Position numbers and translations under genes: made by a program
Assembly (NCBI GenBank): GCA_964464925.1
Contig: CAYXLI010000003.1
Coordinates: forward strand, 62,001 to 126,000
Source: CAYXLI01 sp964464925
Lineage (GTDB): Bacteria > Acidobacteriota > Terriglobia > Bryobacterales > Bryobacteraceae
Length of the DNA: 64,000 nt
Direction: 5' to 3'
The notes under the pieces: generated by a model
Databases searched by the model: none
What the model saw: only the letters and a program-made list of their open reading frames with translations
What the model was told of the DNA's origin: nothing
Shown: positions 25,201 through 33,718 of the stretch, one piece after another
How the letters are laid out: every line of letters starts with the position of its first letter
Numbering within the stretch: position 1 is the first letter of the stretch

Positions 25201-26826
25201 TTACTTTTTGTTTCTCAGGATGAGGATCCAGTCGCCCGGTCCGGGCATCTTGAGGGGCAGATCGGGCCTCAGATCCCATAAGCCGGCGGGCGTGCGCTGG
25301 CCGGTCCGCGGATCTACCCACGTGCCTTCCACTTTGCTGCCCTGATTGAACCGCGAGAGGTTTAGCGTGGCGCCGGTATTATCCGGGAAGTACATCATAC
25401 CCAGATCCTCGCGTTCGGTGAGAGATGCCATGATGTAGTGCTCGAAATTCTTGTCGTTCTGATTCTCATGGCGGACCAGATAACGCTCCGGCCGCAGCCG
25501 CCACCACTCCACTGAATCCATGATGGAGCGCAGCACTTTCATCTGCTGTGCGCCTGGGTAATTCAGGCACTGGTTCCACGGCTGGGTTGGCCCGGTACTC
25601 GGGTGATTGAGCGGCACATCGTTGTTGCGGCTCCACGCCCAAATGCCGTGAGCACCATAGGTAACACCTGCGGTCTGGCCGGCCAAGAGGCTGTAATAAG
25701 CAGCACGGCGGACTTCTTTGTCAGTAATGGCCTGGTTGCTTTGATAAATCCGGTGCCCTTCGTAATTGATCTCCGCATCGATCACAGGGTGGTAGGGAGT
25801 GGCGTTCCACTCGGTGGCCATTCCTTTTGCTGCTTCCCATTGCCACTTCAGCGGATTGTTACCGTGCCCGGATTGGAAGAACAGAATATCGAGCCAGCCA
25901 TCCTTGAGGAATGGCTGCCAGGGATCCTGCATGCCCCGCGGGTGCATGCCAACGAGCGCGCGCTTGGCGCCGCGAGGAAACACTGCTTCGCCAATGGAAC
26001 GCCATTTCTCTGCATTCGATCCTGTATAGTCGCCATCACCGCCGAGCATCCAGATCACGGAATAGGCGCTGTATCGCGATGCGATGTATTTTGCGAGAAG
26101 CGTGGCCTGGGCGGTGGGCAGATCCACTCCTGGACTCCCCTGCCCCAGCGCCCAAAGAATTACGGGTACGGCGACAAGACCCGCATCGTTGATGGCCTGA
26201 ATCTTACGATCCATGCGCTGGAAGAAGGCGGGGTTCACCTTTATGGGATTCGTACCCTCGTACGCAACCTGGCCGTTTTCATCCTTCAGACCGCCGCGCC
26301 ACTGCGTCATCACGATTTGAATTGCCGTGAATCCTTTTTCGGCCCGGTCGGCGAGATACTGCTTCCATTCGGCATCGTTGGAGAGGAGCGCTCCATTCCA
26401 CGCCGTATCGGCCAGGTAAAAGAAAGGCCGCGCGGCGGATTGCACCAGGTAATGCCGATCCGACGACAATCGCGGTGCGCCGTAGCGGTAGACAGGATTC
26501 CGTCCCGATGCTTCGGTCACATGAAAAGTACCGGACTGCGAATTGAGTGCCTGGTCGCCGGTGTCGGCGTTTTTGACTTTGAAGGAATAGTCACCCGCCA
26601 CTTCTGGCGAATAGCGCACCTTCCAGGTTTTGCCCCCATCCCAGAAGGCGCGTACCACGTCTTTGATGTTGCCGGGGCCGGCAAACTCTACGGTTACATC
26701 CGCGTCCTTCAGCGGATTGCCATATTCCTTGGAAGAGGTGAAGCTCTGCTCAAAGCGGCCGAAGCGCGCCACATCCGCGGCTGCTGAGAGCGAAACTGCC
26801 AGAAGGAAAAGAACTAGCGTTCGCAT
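25201..26826 (-). CDS. Secreted DUF4038 glycosidase-like protein
   Basis: 541 aa. Signal peptide MRTLVLFLLAVSLSAAA. An N-terminal beta domain of DUF5060 type (about 20-105, FEQSFTSSKEYGNPLKDADVTVEF) comes first. A TIM-barrel DUF4038 domain follows (about 110-440): FFYLADTAWNGALLSNDAEWKQYLADRAEKGFTAIQI, VIWMLGGDGDY, and PVIDAEINYEGH with likely catalytic acids. A C-terminal beta domain ends in GPGDWILILRNKK. Relatives include apiosidase-like enzymes (GH140). It probably acts on plant polysaccharide side chains, though the exact substrate is unknown. It is upstream-adjacent to ThuA and SDR genes on the same strand. Confidence 0.88.
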   Translation of the reverse strand: MRTLVLFLLAVSLSAAADVARFGRFEQSFTSSKEYGNPLKDADVTVEFAGPGNIKDVVRAFWDGGKTWKVRYSPEVAGDYSFKVKNADTGDQALNSQSGTFHVTEASGRNPVYRYGAPRLSSDRHYLVQSAARPFFYLADTAWNGALLSNDAEWKQYLADRAEKGFTAIQIVMTQWRGGLKDENGQVAYEGTNPIKVNPAFFQRMDRKIQAINDAGLVAVPVILWALGQGSPGVDLPTAQATLLAKYIASRYSAYSVIWMLGGDGDYTGSNAEKWRSIGEAVFPRGAKRALVGMHPRGMQDPWQPFLKDGWLDILFFQSGHGNNPLKWQWEAAKGMATEWNATPYHPVIDAEINYEGHRIYQSNQAITDKEVRRAAYYSLLAGQTAGVTYGAHGIWAWSRNNDVPLNHPSTGPTQPWNQCLNYPGAQQMKVLRSIMDSVEWWRLRPERYLVRHENQNDKNFEHYIMASLTEREDLGMMYFPDNTGATLNLSRFNQGSKVEGTWVDPRTGQRTPAGLWDLRPDLPLKMPGPGDWILILRNKK

Positions 26827-26877
26827 CGAACAGAGGACGAGGGCGGATGGGAAATTGTTTCTGACCGGTTCGTCAGG

Positions 26878-27687
26878 TTATTTCTTGGCGATGGGCGCCG
26901 TCGGACCGTCCGTTAACTTCATCGCCCATTTGATTGCTTCGCGAAACATGGTCTGCACATCCGGGTTATCGTACACCTCTTCCCGATGCCCGAGCGTGGT
27001 GGCGAACACACGGCCATTGCCGTAGGTCTTCACCCAGGCGACGCCAAAATCATGATCCTGCCGGTGCACTCGCGGGTTGGTGAGATCCAGCTTTTTGGGA
27101 TCGAGACTTAAGAGCACACGAACCTTGTCGCGCGACCAGTCCTTGTACTGATAGATCTCGTCATTGATCACAAATTCGGGCGGGAACTGCTTCACAATCT
27201 GGCTGGAGCGGTCTTCAACGACGACGGGCGCATTGAACGTCCCCCAGGGATGCTGATCGAAATAGCCGCCGACGATTTCGCCGTATTCCGGCCACTTGTA
27301 AAAGCAATCGCCGCCGGTATGCATGGCGATGAAGCCCTTGCCGTCATCTTTGACGAAGCTGACCAGATCCGCCTTCTGCGAATCGTCCATATCCAGTTCG
27401 CCGGTCGAAAAGAAGGCGATCGCATCGAAGAAGTTCAGGTTCTTCGCATTGCCGTCGAGTTTCTTCTTGGTCACCAGGCGAGTGTCTGTCCGGAAATATG
27501 TGTCCCAGATTCCCGACTCCTTGCCGAGCCGTTCGAGAGTGGCCAGGGCGTGGGAGATGGAATCGTGCGTGAAGCCTTTCGTTTCCGCGATGATAAGGAG
27601 TTTCTTTCGCTTGGGAGCATTCTGTTGAGCAGAGACAACGCTGCTGAATGCGAGGCAAATGGCGAGAAAGCTGGATAGGAGGCGCAT
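26878..27687 (-). CDS. Secreted ThuA domain protein
   Basis: 269 aa from the ATG at 27687, where a signal peptide begins (MRLLSSFLAICLAFSSVVSAQ); the in-frame extension upstream has no signal and is rejected. ThuA-like fold related to class I glutamine amidotransferases: KLLIIAETKGFTHDS, MHTGGDCFYKWPEYGEIVGGYFDQHPW, and the C-terminal GVAWVKTYGNGRVFATTLGHREEVY. No catalytic Cys triad is evident. Such proteins are common with Tat-exported Gfo/Idh/MocA and TIM-barrel enzymes in Acidobacteria and Planctomycetes and are thought to act in sugar degradation. Exact role unknown. Confidence 0.9.
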   Translation of the reverse strand: MRLLSSFLAICLAFSSVVSAQQNAPKRKKLLIIAETKGFTHDSISHALATLERLGKESGIWDTYFRTDTRLVTKKKLDGNAKNLNFFDAIAFFSTGELDMDDSQKADLVSFVKDDGKGFIAMHTGGDCFYKWPEYGEIVGGYFDQHPWGTFNAPVVVEDRSSQIVKQFPPEFVINDEIYQYKDWSRDKVRVLLSLDPKKLDLTNPRVHRQDHDFGVAWVKTYGNGRVFATTLGHREEVYDNPDVQTMFREAIKWAMKLTDGPTAPIAKK

Positions 27688-27721
27688 ACGTCGCGCGACT
27701 ATTATATGCCGCTCGAGGGGT

Positions 27722-28573
27722 TCACTTCTGTATGCGCCGGAGGGTGTACAACTCATGACCGACGTGCGCGTGCTCCAACTTCTTCCAATCGTCGTTGACA
27801 TGAACAAGCTTGCCGCTGATGTGATTGGACGCTTCGGAGGCGAGAAACATGGCGAGTTGGATCTGTTTCTCGGGGGGCACTCCGCCCGTAAGACGAACCT
27901 TCATCGCATCCTCCTGTTCACGCCAGCCCGCGCGCTCGCCTGCCTTGAGAATCTCGTCCGTCATGTTGGTGTACACGCCTCCCGGAGACATCGCATTCAC
28001 CTGCACGTTGTGGTTCCGGACCTCCTCGGCAACGGTCTCGACGAATCGGACGACTGCTGCTTTGGAGGCGGCATATGCGGAAAACCAGGCTCGGGGGTCG
28101 GCGGCGCCTCGCCCGCTAAGGACGATGATCTTGCCCGAGCGCTGCTCAATCATGTGAGGCAGGACGGCACGGCACGCATGGATGACGCCGATCAGGTTGG
28201 TTTCGATTGTTTCGGTCCAGGCCTTAGGATTGGTTTCGGCGAAGGGGCCGATAGGCCCCTGAATACCCGCTGCACACACCAGAACATCCAGCCTGCCGTA
28301 GTGGGTCTTCATGCGGTCCACCGCCGCCGCTACCTGTTCGTAGTCGGTGACGCTGGCACGGATCCGCAGGGAGACTCCGCCTCCGTGCTCAATTTCCAGA
28401 TTGGCGAGGTCAAGTTCCGCCTTGCTGCGGGCTAAAAGGGCTACGCGGGCGCCGTGAGAAGCGAAACCGAGTGCCAGCCGCTTGCCAATCCCGCGGCCGG
28501 CTCCCGTAATTAGGACGCCTTTATCTTTGACGTTGTGCAAAGCTTCAGTGTACCTGACAGGTGTCCAACGCAC
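27722..28573 (-). CDS. SDR family oxidoreductase
   Basis: 283 aa short-chain dehydrogenase. The cofactor motif TGAGRGIG lies at about residues 23-30, NAG is replaced by CAAG in VLVCAAGIQGP, the active-site Ser is in IIVLSGRGA, and the catalytic YxxxK is YAASK. The length and SPGG motif after the active site suit a classical SDR. The substrate is not predictable. The start is uncertain: GTG at 28573 or TTG twelve codons later would both keep the Rossmann fold, and neither has a clear ribosome site. It lies 34 nt upstream of the ThuA gene. Confidence 0.9.
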   Translation of the reverse strand: MRWTPVRYTEALHNVKDKGVLITGAGRGIGKRLALGFASHGARVALLARSKAELDLANLEIEHGGGVSLRIRASVTDYEQVAAAVDRMKTHYGRLDVLVCAAGIQGPIGPFAETNPKAWTETIETNLIGVIHACRAVLPHMIEQRSGKIIVLSGRGAADPRAWFSAYAASKAAVVRFVETVAEEVRNHNVQVNAMSPGGVYTNMTDEILKAGERAGWREQEDAMKVRLTGGVPPEKQIQLAMFLASEASNHISGKLVHVNDDWKKLEHAHVGHELYTLRRIQK

Positions 28574-28621
28574 AGCATGGCAGGAACGAGCTGAGACAGG
28601 CGTGATTCGCCGGATTCGGGT

Positions 28622-29251
28622 TTATTGGCGGCGCTCGTCACGCCTCTCCTCCCGCTTCTCTTCTTTCTTTTCCACGCGTCTCTGCGGATTGGACTCAACA
28701 GCGCGCGGCCGCACCATCTCACGCGGGGCTTCCACCGCACGCGGAGCCTCCCGGAACGCGGGATGCGGTTCCGGACGACTTTCCGCCGCCGGGCGAGTTC
28801 CTACGGGTGCGACGGCCGCCATCGCGGGCCGAGGACGCGGCGGTGCAGCAGTCTCCACGGCCTGAGGACGGGGCGCCGGAAGCTGCCTCACCACGGGACG
28901 AACGTTTGCATTCGACCTTTGCTGCAGCGCCTGCACCTGATCGGCTGCGAGCGGCCTGCCGGGATTGGCCTGGAGAGCCTGCTGTTTGATGGCGAAAGGC
29001 ACGGGCCGTGGCGCGGGCGCCAGCTTTGCTACTACCGGCCGATCAAATGCAGCCACGGGAGGACGCGATGATACAGGTGCATTCGCTCCGAGAACACTCT
29101 GTCGAGATGGCGCTACCTGGGCCGAGTAACTCACGGGTGCCGATGCCAAGGCGGCCGGAGAAACATTGACCGCAGCCTGCGCTACCGGCCGGGAACGGAT
29201 CATCGCGTCCTGTGGAACGGCAGTGATCGCTCCAGGAGCGTTTCTATTCAC
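28622..29251 (-). CDS. Detached C-terminal part of FecR-DUF6600 protein (after in-frame amber)
   Basis: 209 codons rich in Pro, Ala, Arg, Val and Gln, ending in a highly charged tail (EKKEEKREERRDERR). It follows in the same frame, with only a TAG (29252-29254) between, the FecR-DUF6600 gene upstream. The first residues VNRNAPGAITAVP continue the NIT end of that gene just as expected for an intact DUF6600 protein if TAG replaced a Tyr codon. The GTG right after TAG has no ribosome-binding site of its own, so independent translation is doubtful. It is either a remnant or made by readthrough. Confidence 0.65.
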   Translation of the reverse strand: MNRNAPGAITAVPQDAMIRSRPVAQAAVNVSPAALASAPVSYSAQVAPSRQSVLGANAPVSSRPPVAAFDRPVVAKLAPAPRPVPFAIKQQALQANPGRPLAADQVQALQQRSNANVRPVVRQLPAPRPQAVETAAPPRPRPAMAAVAPVGTRPAAESRPEPHPAFREAPRAVEAPREMVRPRAVESNPQRRVEKKEEKREERRDERRQ

Positions 29252-30427
29252 CTACGTGATGTTGGTGTTCGTGTTGTTCACGTTTGTGATGTTCGTATTA
29301 ATTACCGTCGTGTTGTAGACCTTTGTGATGTTGACGTTGCTGTTCACTACGGTGTTCGTTGTATTCACGTTCGTGAAGTAACGCGGACTGGTCCGGTAGG
29401 CCGGAACGAAGACGTCACCGGGGCCTAATGGGAACCATGCGACGTGTCCGCCGCCTCCGCCGATAGAGACCGACAGGTTGAAGTGCGGACCGCCCACCCA
29501 GGCAACCAGAGCGGGAGCGTATACGGGCCGTGGAGCGATCGGGCCGGGAACCCATGCCCATCCACCACCCACATAGACCCAACGCCCGTAGTGAAACGGA
29601 GCGAAGCCCCACGGCGCATCGTCCACCCAGGTCCATCCCCAAGGGTCGATCCACGCCCAATGTCCGTAGCGATACGGCGCCCATCCTGGAGCAACAGCCC
29701 TGGGATACCACACCATGCCATAGCCCGGGGCCGAACGCCACGTGCCATTTTCATCGAGGTCCTCATAACCGATCATTTCCCGTGAGACGTAGCGGACCGA
29801 TTGCGCCTGATCTTCCCGCCGGTCACGATCTGAGCACCATTGTTCCCAGCCGTCCGGCGGCGGAGGAGCCGAAATATCGTAAGTAATGGAATCCTCCCCG
29901 GTGATGCGAGCCATCTCACGCGGATGGAGCGTAAATGCCTGTCCGCCTCCGGTCACTTCCCCTTCACCGCCCCGCACCGTAAGGAACGTCGTCGGGCTAT
30001 TTGGACTTACTTCGATCCGGTACACACCGGGACGAAGCAGGGAGAATGCGGAGTTCGGCGTGTCGACTTCAAACACGTCATTCTCGCCCAGAGACCGCAA
30101 CCGGATCTCCACGAGGCCCTGCGAAACACGGAGTTGCACAGTCTGATCGTTAAGATTGAGGAAGGACACAGCCGTATCGCCGGCCATCCGCACGACGTTG
30201 CTGCCGACGTGCATCTCTCCGGAGGATTGGTCATCGACCCAGAAATGATCCCCGGTGATGAGCGGACGATTCAGCGGCGCCGTCACCCAATCGTCGACAC
30301 CCGCGGGCTGGAATTGCACTGAGCCGTTGATGTAATTCAAACGAGCCACACGTGCGGGCGGATCAGATTGTGCGGACAGGAATCCGCTCCCCAGTATTGC
30401 AATCATCATCGCAGCAGGTAACCGCAT
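29252..30427 (-). CDS. Secreted FecR domain/DUF6600 protein, truncated by amber stop
   Basis: 391 aa. Signal peptide MRLPAAMMIAILGSGFLSAQ. A FecR-like beta domain (about 45-190) has RLNYINGSVQF, FLNLNDQTVQLRVSQGLVEIRL and FEVDTPNSAFSLLRPGVYRIEV. A Trp/Tyr/Gly-rich DUF6600 region (about 225-310, repeats of YGHWAWID / WGFAPFHYGRW) comes next, then a low-complexity Asn/Thr/Val tail (350-391). It ends at a TAG immediately followed, in frame, by the Pro/Ala-rich part usually found in the same polypeptide. Full length would be about 601 residues. Export and a cell-surface role are likely; the function is unknown. Confidence 0.82.
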   Translation of the reverse strand: MRLPAAMMIAILGSGFLSAQSDPPARVARLNYINGSVQFQPAGVDDWVTAPLNRPLITGDHFWVDDQSSGEMHVGSNVVRMAGDTAVSFLNLNDQTVQLRVSQGLVEIRLRSLGENDVFEVDTPNSAFSLLRPGVYRIEVSPNSPTTFLTVRGGEGEVTGGGQAFTLHPREMARITGEDSITYDISAPPPPDGWEQWCSDRDRREDQAQSVRYVSREMIGYEDLDENGTWRSAPGYGMVWYPRAVAPGWAPYRYGHWAWIDPWGWTWVDDAPWGFAPFHYGRWVYVGGGWAWVPGPIAPRPVYAPALVAWVGGPHFNLSVSIGGGGGHVAWFPLGPGDVFVPAYRTSPRYFTNVNTTNTVVNSNVNITKVYNTTVINTNITNVNNTNTNIT

Positions 30428-30625
30428 GGACAGTCCTCCTAACCCAGTTAACCCTGAATGTACCGAGATGTCTTTGATCTGAAAACAGATTAATTATCAG
30501 TAGAGTACTAACCCATTTGCCCCCATCTGCGCTGATCGCTGGACGGCATACAACGTTACCTGCATAATGCTAGTCGACGAACCTTGATATTCTAGAGGCA
30601 GGTTTCCCGAGGAGAATCACTCAAG

Positions 30626-31921
30626 ATGAAGGAAGATCTTTCGCGCCGAAGCTTTATGAAGCGGTCCGCGACGGTGGCCCTTGCCGCCGCTCCCGGTGTG
30701 CTCCCCGCGCTTGGCGCCAATAACAAGCTAAAAGTCGGCTGGATTGCCACCGGGATGCGTGGCTATCACGTCATGGGTCAGATGTATCAGGACAGCAAGG
30801 ACATGGTGGAGGTTACGTATGTGTGCGATACCTCTAAAATCAACCTTGCGAAGGGCAAGGACCTGGTCCAGACGAAGGGCGGCAATACGCCGAAGACGAC
30901 TATCGATTACAAGGACATCCTGGCCGATTCGTCCATCGACGTCGTGTTTATCTGCGCTCCCGAGCACCTGCATTACCCAATGGCCAAGGCAGCGTTGCTG
31001 GCCGGCAAGAATATCTACCTGGAGAAGCCGATCGCCCACACAATCGAAGAGGGCGCGGAACTGGTGAAGCTGGCCGAGAAATCCGGGAAAGTGGTTCAGG
31101 TCGGGACGCAGAACCGCAGCAACAAGTTGTATCACAAGGCCAAGCAGATGTTCGATGAAGGCATGCTCGGCCAGGTGCATTATGTCCGCGCATTCTGGTA
31201 TCGGAACTTCGATCCCTCCGTGGATCCGAAGAAGGGTGTACCGGCCGCGTGGCGCTACATCATTCCAGAGGGCGCCGACGAAAGCAACTCGGACTGGCAG
31301 CGGTTCCTGGGTAACGCGCCGAAGCGGCCGTTCGATATCCACCGCTACTACCAGTGGCGGAACTACTGGGATTATTCGGGAGGCATCTCGACAGACCTGC
31401 TGGTTCACCAGACGGATATTTCCAACTTCGTTCTGAATAAGACACTGCCCTCATCCTGCATGGCATCGGGCGGCATTTATATGTGGGGCGCGCCTGACGA
31501 CCGGGAAGTGCCGGACACCCTCAGCGCTCTGTATGAATATCCGGACAAGTTCCACCTGAACTATAGCTGCTACTTCGGGAATGATCACTTTGGGTACGGC
31601 GAGCAGTTCCTCGGCTCAGAAGGCACCCTGGAAGTGCTGGATCGTAAAACTCTGAATTACTATCCGCAGAAGTACGCAGGCAAGGTGATCAAAGGGCGCC
31701 AGGAAGTTCACATGGACTACCTGAAGGACTTCAACCAGCCGGACGCCACTGCGGCGCATGTCCACAATTTCCTGCTGGCCGTGCAGGGCAAAGAAAAAGC
31801 GATTGCACCGATGCGCGCCGGCCAGATTGCTGCGATACCCGGCCACATGGCCACTCTCTCCTACAAGAACAATAAGAAGATCTGGTGGGATGAGAAGACC
31901 GAGAAATATCACTACAGCTAG
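30626..31921 (+). CDS. Tat-exported Gfo/Idh/MocA family oxidoreductase
   Basis: 431 aa. Twin-arginine signal SRRSFMKR (residues 6-13) with an Ala-rich apolar region. The Rossmann fold then starts at LKVGWIATGMRGYHVM, and the EKP motif is intact (IYLEKPIAHT). HRYYQWRNYWDYSGGISTDLLVHQ matches the substrate-binding helix seen in the homologue at 21497-22705. GAGGAG lies about 12 nt before the ATG. It stands alone between the FecR gene (divergent) and the PKD-type gene (convergent). Periplasmic sugar or polyol oxidoreductase; substrate unknown. Confidence 0.93.
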   Translation: MKEDLSRRSFMKRSATVALAAAPGVLPALGANNKLKVGWIATGMRGYHVMGQMYQDSKDMVEVTYVCDTSKINLAKGKDLVQTKGGNTPKTTIDYKDILADSSIDVVFICAPEHLHYPMAKAALLAGKNIYLEKPIAHTIEEGAELVKLAEKSGKVVQVGTQNRSNKLYHKAKQMFDEGMLGQVHYVRAFWYRNFDPSVDPKKGVPAAWRYIIPEGADESNSDWQRFLGNAPKRPFDIHRYYQWRNYWDYSGGISTDLLVHQTDISNFVLNKTLPSSCMASGGIYMWGAPDDREVPDTLSALYEYPDKFHLNYSCYFGNDHFGYGEQFLGSEGTLEVLDRKTLNYYPQKYAGKVIKGRQEVHMDYLKDFNQPDATAAHVHNFLLAVQGKEKAIAPMRAGQIAAIPGHMATLSYKNNKKIWWDEKTEKYHYS

Positions 31922-31927
31922 AAAGCC

Positions 31928-31960
31928 GGGCCACGAGCGAAGGCGTTCGCGGCCCTACTT
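31928..31960. terminator. Bidirectional hairpin terminator candidate
   Basis: Stem GGGCC (31928-31932) with GGCCC (31951-31955) stacks on an inner stem GCGAA (31937-31941) with TTCGC (31946-31950), with a 4-nt bulge on one side and a GGCG loop. It lies between two convergent genes. The downstream TACTT is only weakly T-rich. Confidence 0.5.
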
Positions 31961-31967
31961 CCTCTAA

Positions 31968-32609
31968 CTACTGCCCGCTGGTTCCCGTAGACGGATCATA
32001 CGTCACAATCACTGTATCCGTCGAAGAAAGCCCCGCCTGGTTCGTTACCGTCAGTTGAAAAGTGTAATCGCCGACCGCATCGGAATAATCCGGAAGCGTC
32101 ACTACCGGGTTCGCGGTGTCGGCTCCCGTGATATTGGCCGTCTGGCCATAGATGGGGATGAACTTCCAGCTATAGGTCAGCGCCCCTCCCATGGGGTCAG
32201 AGGATCCAGCCGCACTCAACTGCACCACATTTTTCGCAGTCACGACGCGCTTGCCGGCATTCGCAACAGGCGCTTGCGGGTTCGTTCCGGACGCAAGCAG
32301 GCTAATGTTGCCGTACCCCTGCTTGCCGAACAAATTCGCAACACCAACCACGTTGACGGAGACGGCGGTGTAGGCTGTATTTGCGACCGGAACGGGATCC
32401 ACCGGAAGCATAAAGCTCCCCGAAATCACGACCTCATTCCCGGTAAGATCGCCGAAAGGAGAGCCTCCAGTATTCGACAGAACCGATCCGGTCAAAACGA
32501 TTCCTCGTTTGCTGGTCACGAACGCACGGTCCACCTGGACGACGTATGACCACACGAAGGTTGCTCCGCCAGAGTTGTCCGGTGTGGGCAACAGTGCGCC
32601 CGTCTGCAC
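31968..32609 (-). CDS. PKD-like domain protein, probably detached part of a secreted protein
   Basis: 213 aa from a GTG at 32609. The C-terminal half has an Ig/PKD-like beta-sandwich pattern: PVANAGKRVVTAKNVVQLSAAGSSDPMGGALTYSWKF and VGDYTFQLTVTNQAGLSSTDTVIVTY. PKD domains are normally outside the cell, yet this frame has no signal peptide. The gene just upstream, ending 11 nt before this GTG, has a signal peptide but little else. AAGGGA lies about 6 nt before the GTG, so separate translation is possible. A one-base frameshift in one original gene is the other reading. Confidence 0.65.
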   Translation of the reverse strand: MQTGALLPTPDNSGGATFVWSYVVQVDRAFVTSKRGIVLTGSVLSNTGGSPFGDLTGNEVVISGSFMLPVDPVPVANTAYTAVSVNVVGVANLFGKQGYGNISLLASGTNPQAPVANAGKRVVTAKNVVQLSAAGSSDPMGGALTYSWKFIPIYGQTANITGADTANPVVTLPDYSDAVGDYTFQLTVTNQAGLSSTDTVIVTYDPSTGTSGQ

Positions 32610-32620
32610 GATGAGTCCCT

Positions 32621-32878
32621 TTAGTTGGCAGTCTGGGTGGAAGCCGTGTACTTGATCTGCTGGCGCAATTCCAAGCTGTTGCTTTGCAGTCCTGAGACGA
32701 CGCCGGAAGGAAAGACAGGCTGACTAACCGAAGCGATGTTCGTAAGCGGGACAACGGATTCCACGAGAAAGGATGAAACGACCGGAGCAGGAGCAGGGGA
32801 AGTCTGGGCGAATGCGGCGACGCCGGTGAGAATCACACCAAGGGCAACCGAAGACAGAGATTTTCTCTGCACTTTCAT
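32621..32878 (-). CDS. Small secreted protein, possible N-terminal part of a split gene
   Basis: 85 aa from the ATG at 32878, which has AAGGAG at 6 nt; a GTG 5 codons upstream is less well placed. Signal peptide KSLSSVALGVILTGVAAFAQ, then a Pro/Ser/Val-rich segment with no known domain. It ends at TAA (32621-32623), 11 nt before the GTG of the PKD-like gene, which is in another frame. Either these are two cooperating genes or one frameshifted gene. The region up to 33124 on the other side is non-coding. Confidence 0.65.
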   Translation of the reverse strand: MKVQRKSLSSVALGVILTGVAAFAQTSPAPAPVVSSFLVESVVPLTNIASVSQPVFPSGVVSGLQSNSLELRQQIKYTASTQTAN

Positions 32879-33099
32879 TGATTTCTCCTTCACTAGGTCT
32901 TTTGTTCTATTTATTTACCGGATCCCGTGAATACAGGATACCGGCATAACGGATCAAGGCTACGCGTAAACAGCATAGCTACATATACTTACGAACACAC
33001 AAAGATCTAATGAGTTTCGGTTTCCAACAACTCGAATTAGGTGGCTATCTGTGACTAATCTTACGCGCTGTTGGCAACACGCCGATTCACTCGTATCTG

Positions 33100-33115
33100 C
33101 TTCGCTCGGGCGAAG
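33100..33115. terminator. Short hairpin after the ICMT-family gene
   Basis: CTTCGC (33100-33105) and GCGAAG (33110-33115) pair around the 4-nt loop TCGG. The hairpin is about 10 nt beyond the stop of the minus-strand membrane methyltransferase. There is no T tract. The rest of the 246-nt gap 32879-33124 is comparatively A/T-rich, probably contains the promoter of the minus-strand gene starting at 32878, and shows no other clear element. Confidence 0.4.
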
Positions 33116-33124
33116 GGTAAAAGA

Positions 33125-33688
33125 TTACCGCAGAAAAGGTATGTAGGCGGGCACGCGCTGCCGGTACGCTTCGAACTCCCGGCCGAACTTTTCGGACAGC
33201 AGTTTCTCCTCTTCGCGAACCCGGATCTCGGTCCCGATGACGCAAATGACGATGCCGATGGCGGTGAACAGGGGCGAGGAAACGATCAGACCAGACGCGA
33301 TCAGCATCCCGAGTAAAGAGGCGTAGACCGGGTTCCGCACCAGCGCATACGGACCCGAGGTGATCAGCCGATGATGCTTCGTTACGACAGCTTGCACGCG
33401 CCATTGCATCCCGAGTTCATAGGCCCCATAGATTCCCAGCAACACAGATAAGGCACCGATGGACAAGGCGGTCATGTCCAGCCAATGCGGATGTTCGGCA
33501 GGCCAAGGTAGGAACGCGAAGAAGAAACCACAAGCCTCCAGCCACATGCCGCGAATGGCCTTCGGCGAACTCTTGCGGTCCGCCTCACCTTCCGGATCCT
33601 TCGAGCGCATCTTATAGATAGACGACGCGCGGATTACGAAACCCATCGCGTACAGAACCCAAAGCGAGATCAGCAGCAGGATAACCAA
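33125..33688 (-). CDS. Isoprenylcysteine carboxyl methyltransferase family membrane protein
   Basis: 187 aa with about four or five membrane helices. The C-terminal SAM-binding segment of the ICMT/PEMT group is clear: TSGPYALVRNPVYASLLGMLIASG (about 110-133) and EIRVREEEKLLSEKFGREFEAYRQRVPAYIPFL at the end. Bacterial members methylate lipids or unknown hydrophobic substrates; bacteria lack the prenylated CaaX targets of the eukaryotic enzyme. The start TTG at 33688 has no clear ribosome site and could be shorter. It is divergent from the glycosyltransferase gene 30 nt away. Confidence 0.88.
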   Translation of the reverse strand: MVILLLISLWVLYAMGFVIRASSIYKMRSKDPEGEADRKSSPKAIRGMWLEACGFFFAFLPWPAEHPHWLDMTALSIGALSVLLGIYGAYELGMQWRVQAVVTKHHRLITSGPYALVRNPVYASLLGMLIASGLIVSSPLFTAIGIVICVIGTEIRVREEEKLLSEKFGREFEAYRQRVPAYIPFLR

Positions 33689-33707
33689 GTATCCAGAATA
33701 CGCCCGT

Positions 33708-33713
33708 TACAAT
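33708..33713 (+). promoter_or_regulatory. Putative -10 element close to the glycosyltransferase start
   Basis: TACAAT matches the TATAAT consensus at 5 of 6 positions and ends only 5 nt before the TTG start at 33719. No Shine-Dalgarno lies between. If this is the promoter, the mRNA would be leaderless or nearly so. No good -35 hexamer is visible. Confidence 0.4.
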
Positions 33714-33718
33714 TTGGC

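Noticed and set aside
25603..26787. Plus-strand frame of 394 codons opposite the DUF4038 gene
   Set aside because: Antisense shadow of a protein with a signal peptide and clear domains.
29252..29400. Repeated Asn/Thr-rich codons as a possible CRISPR or tandem repeat array
   Set aside because: The units are irregular and encode a low-complexity NVNT tail in frame with the FecR-DUF6600 gene.
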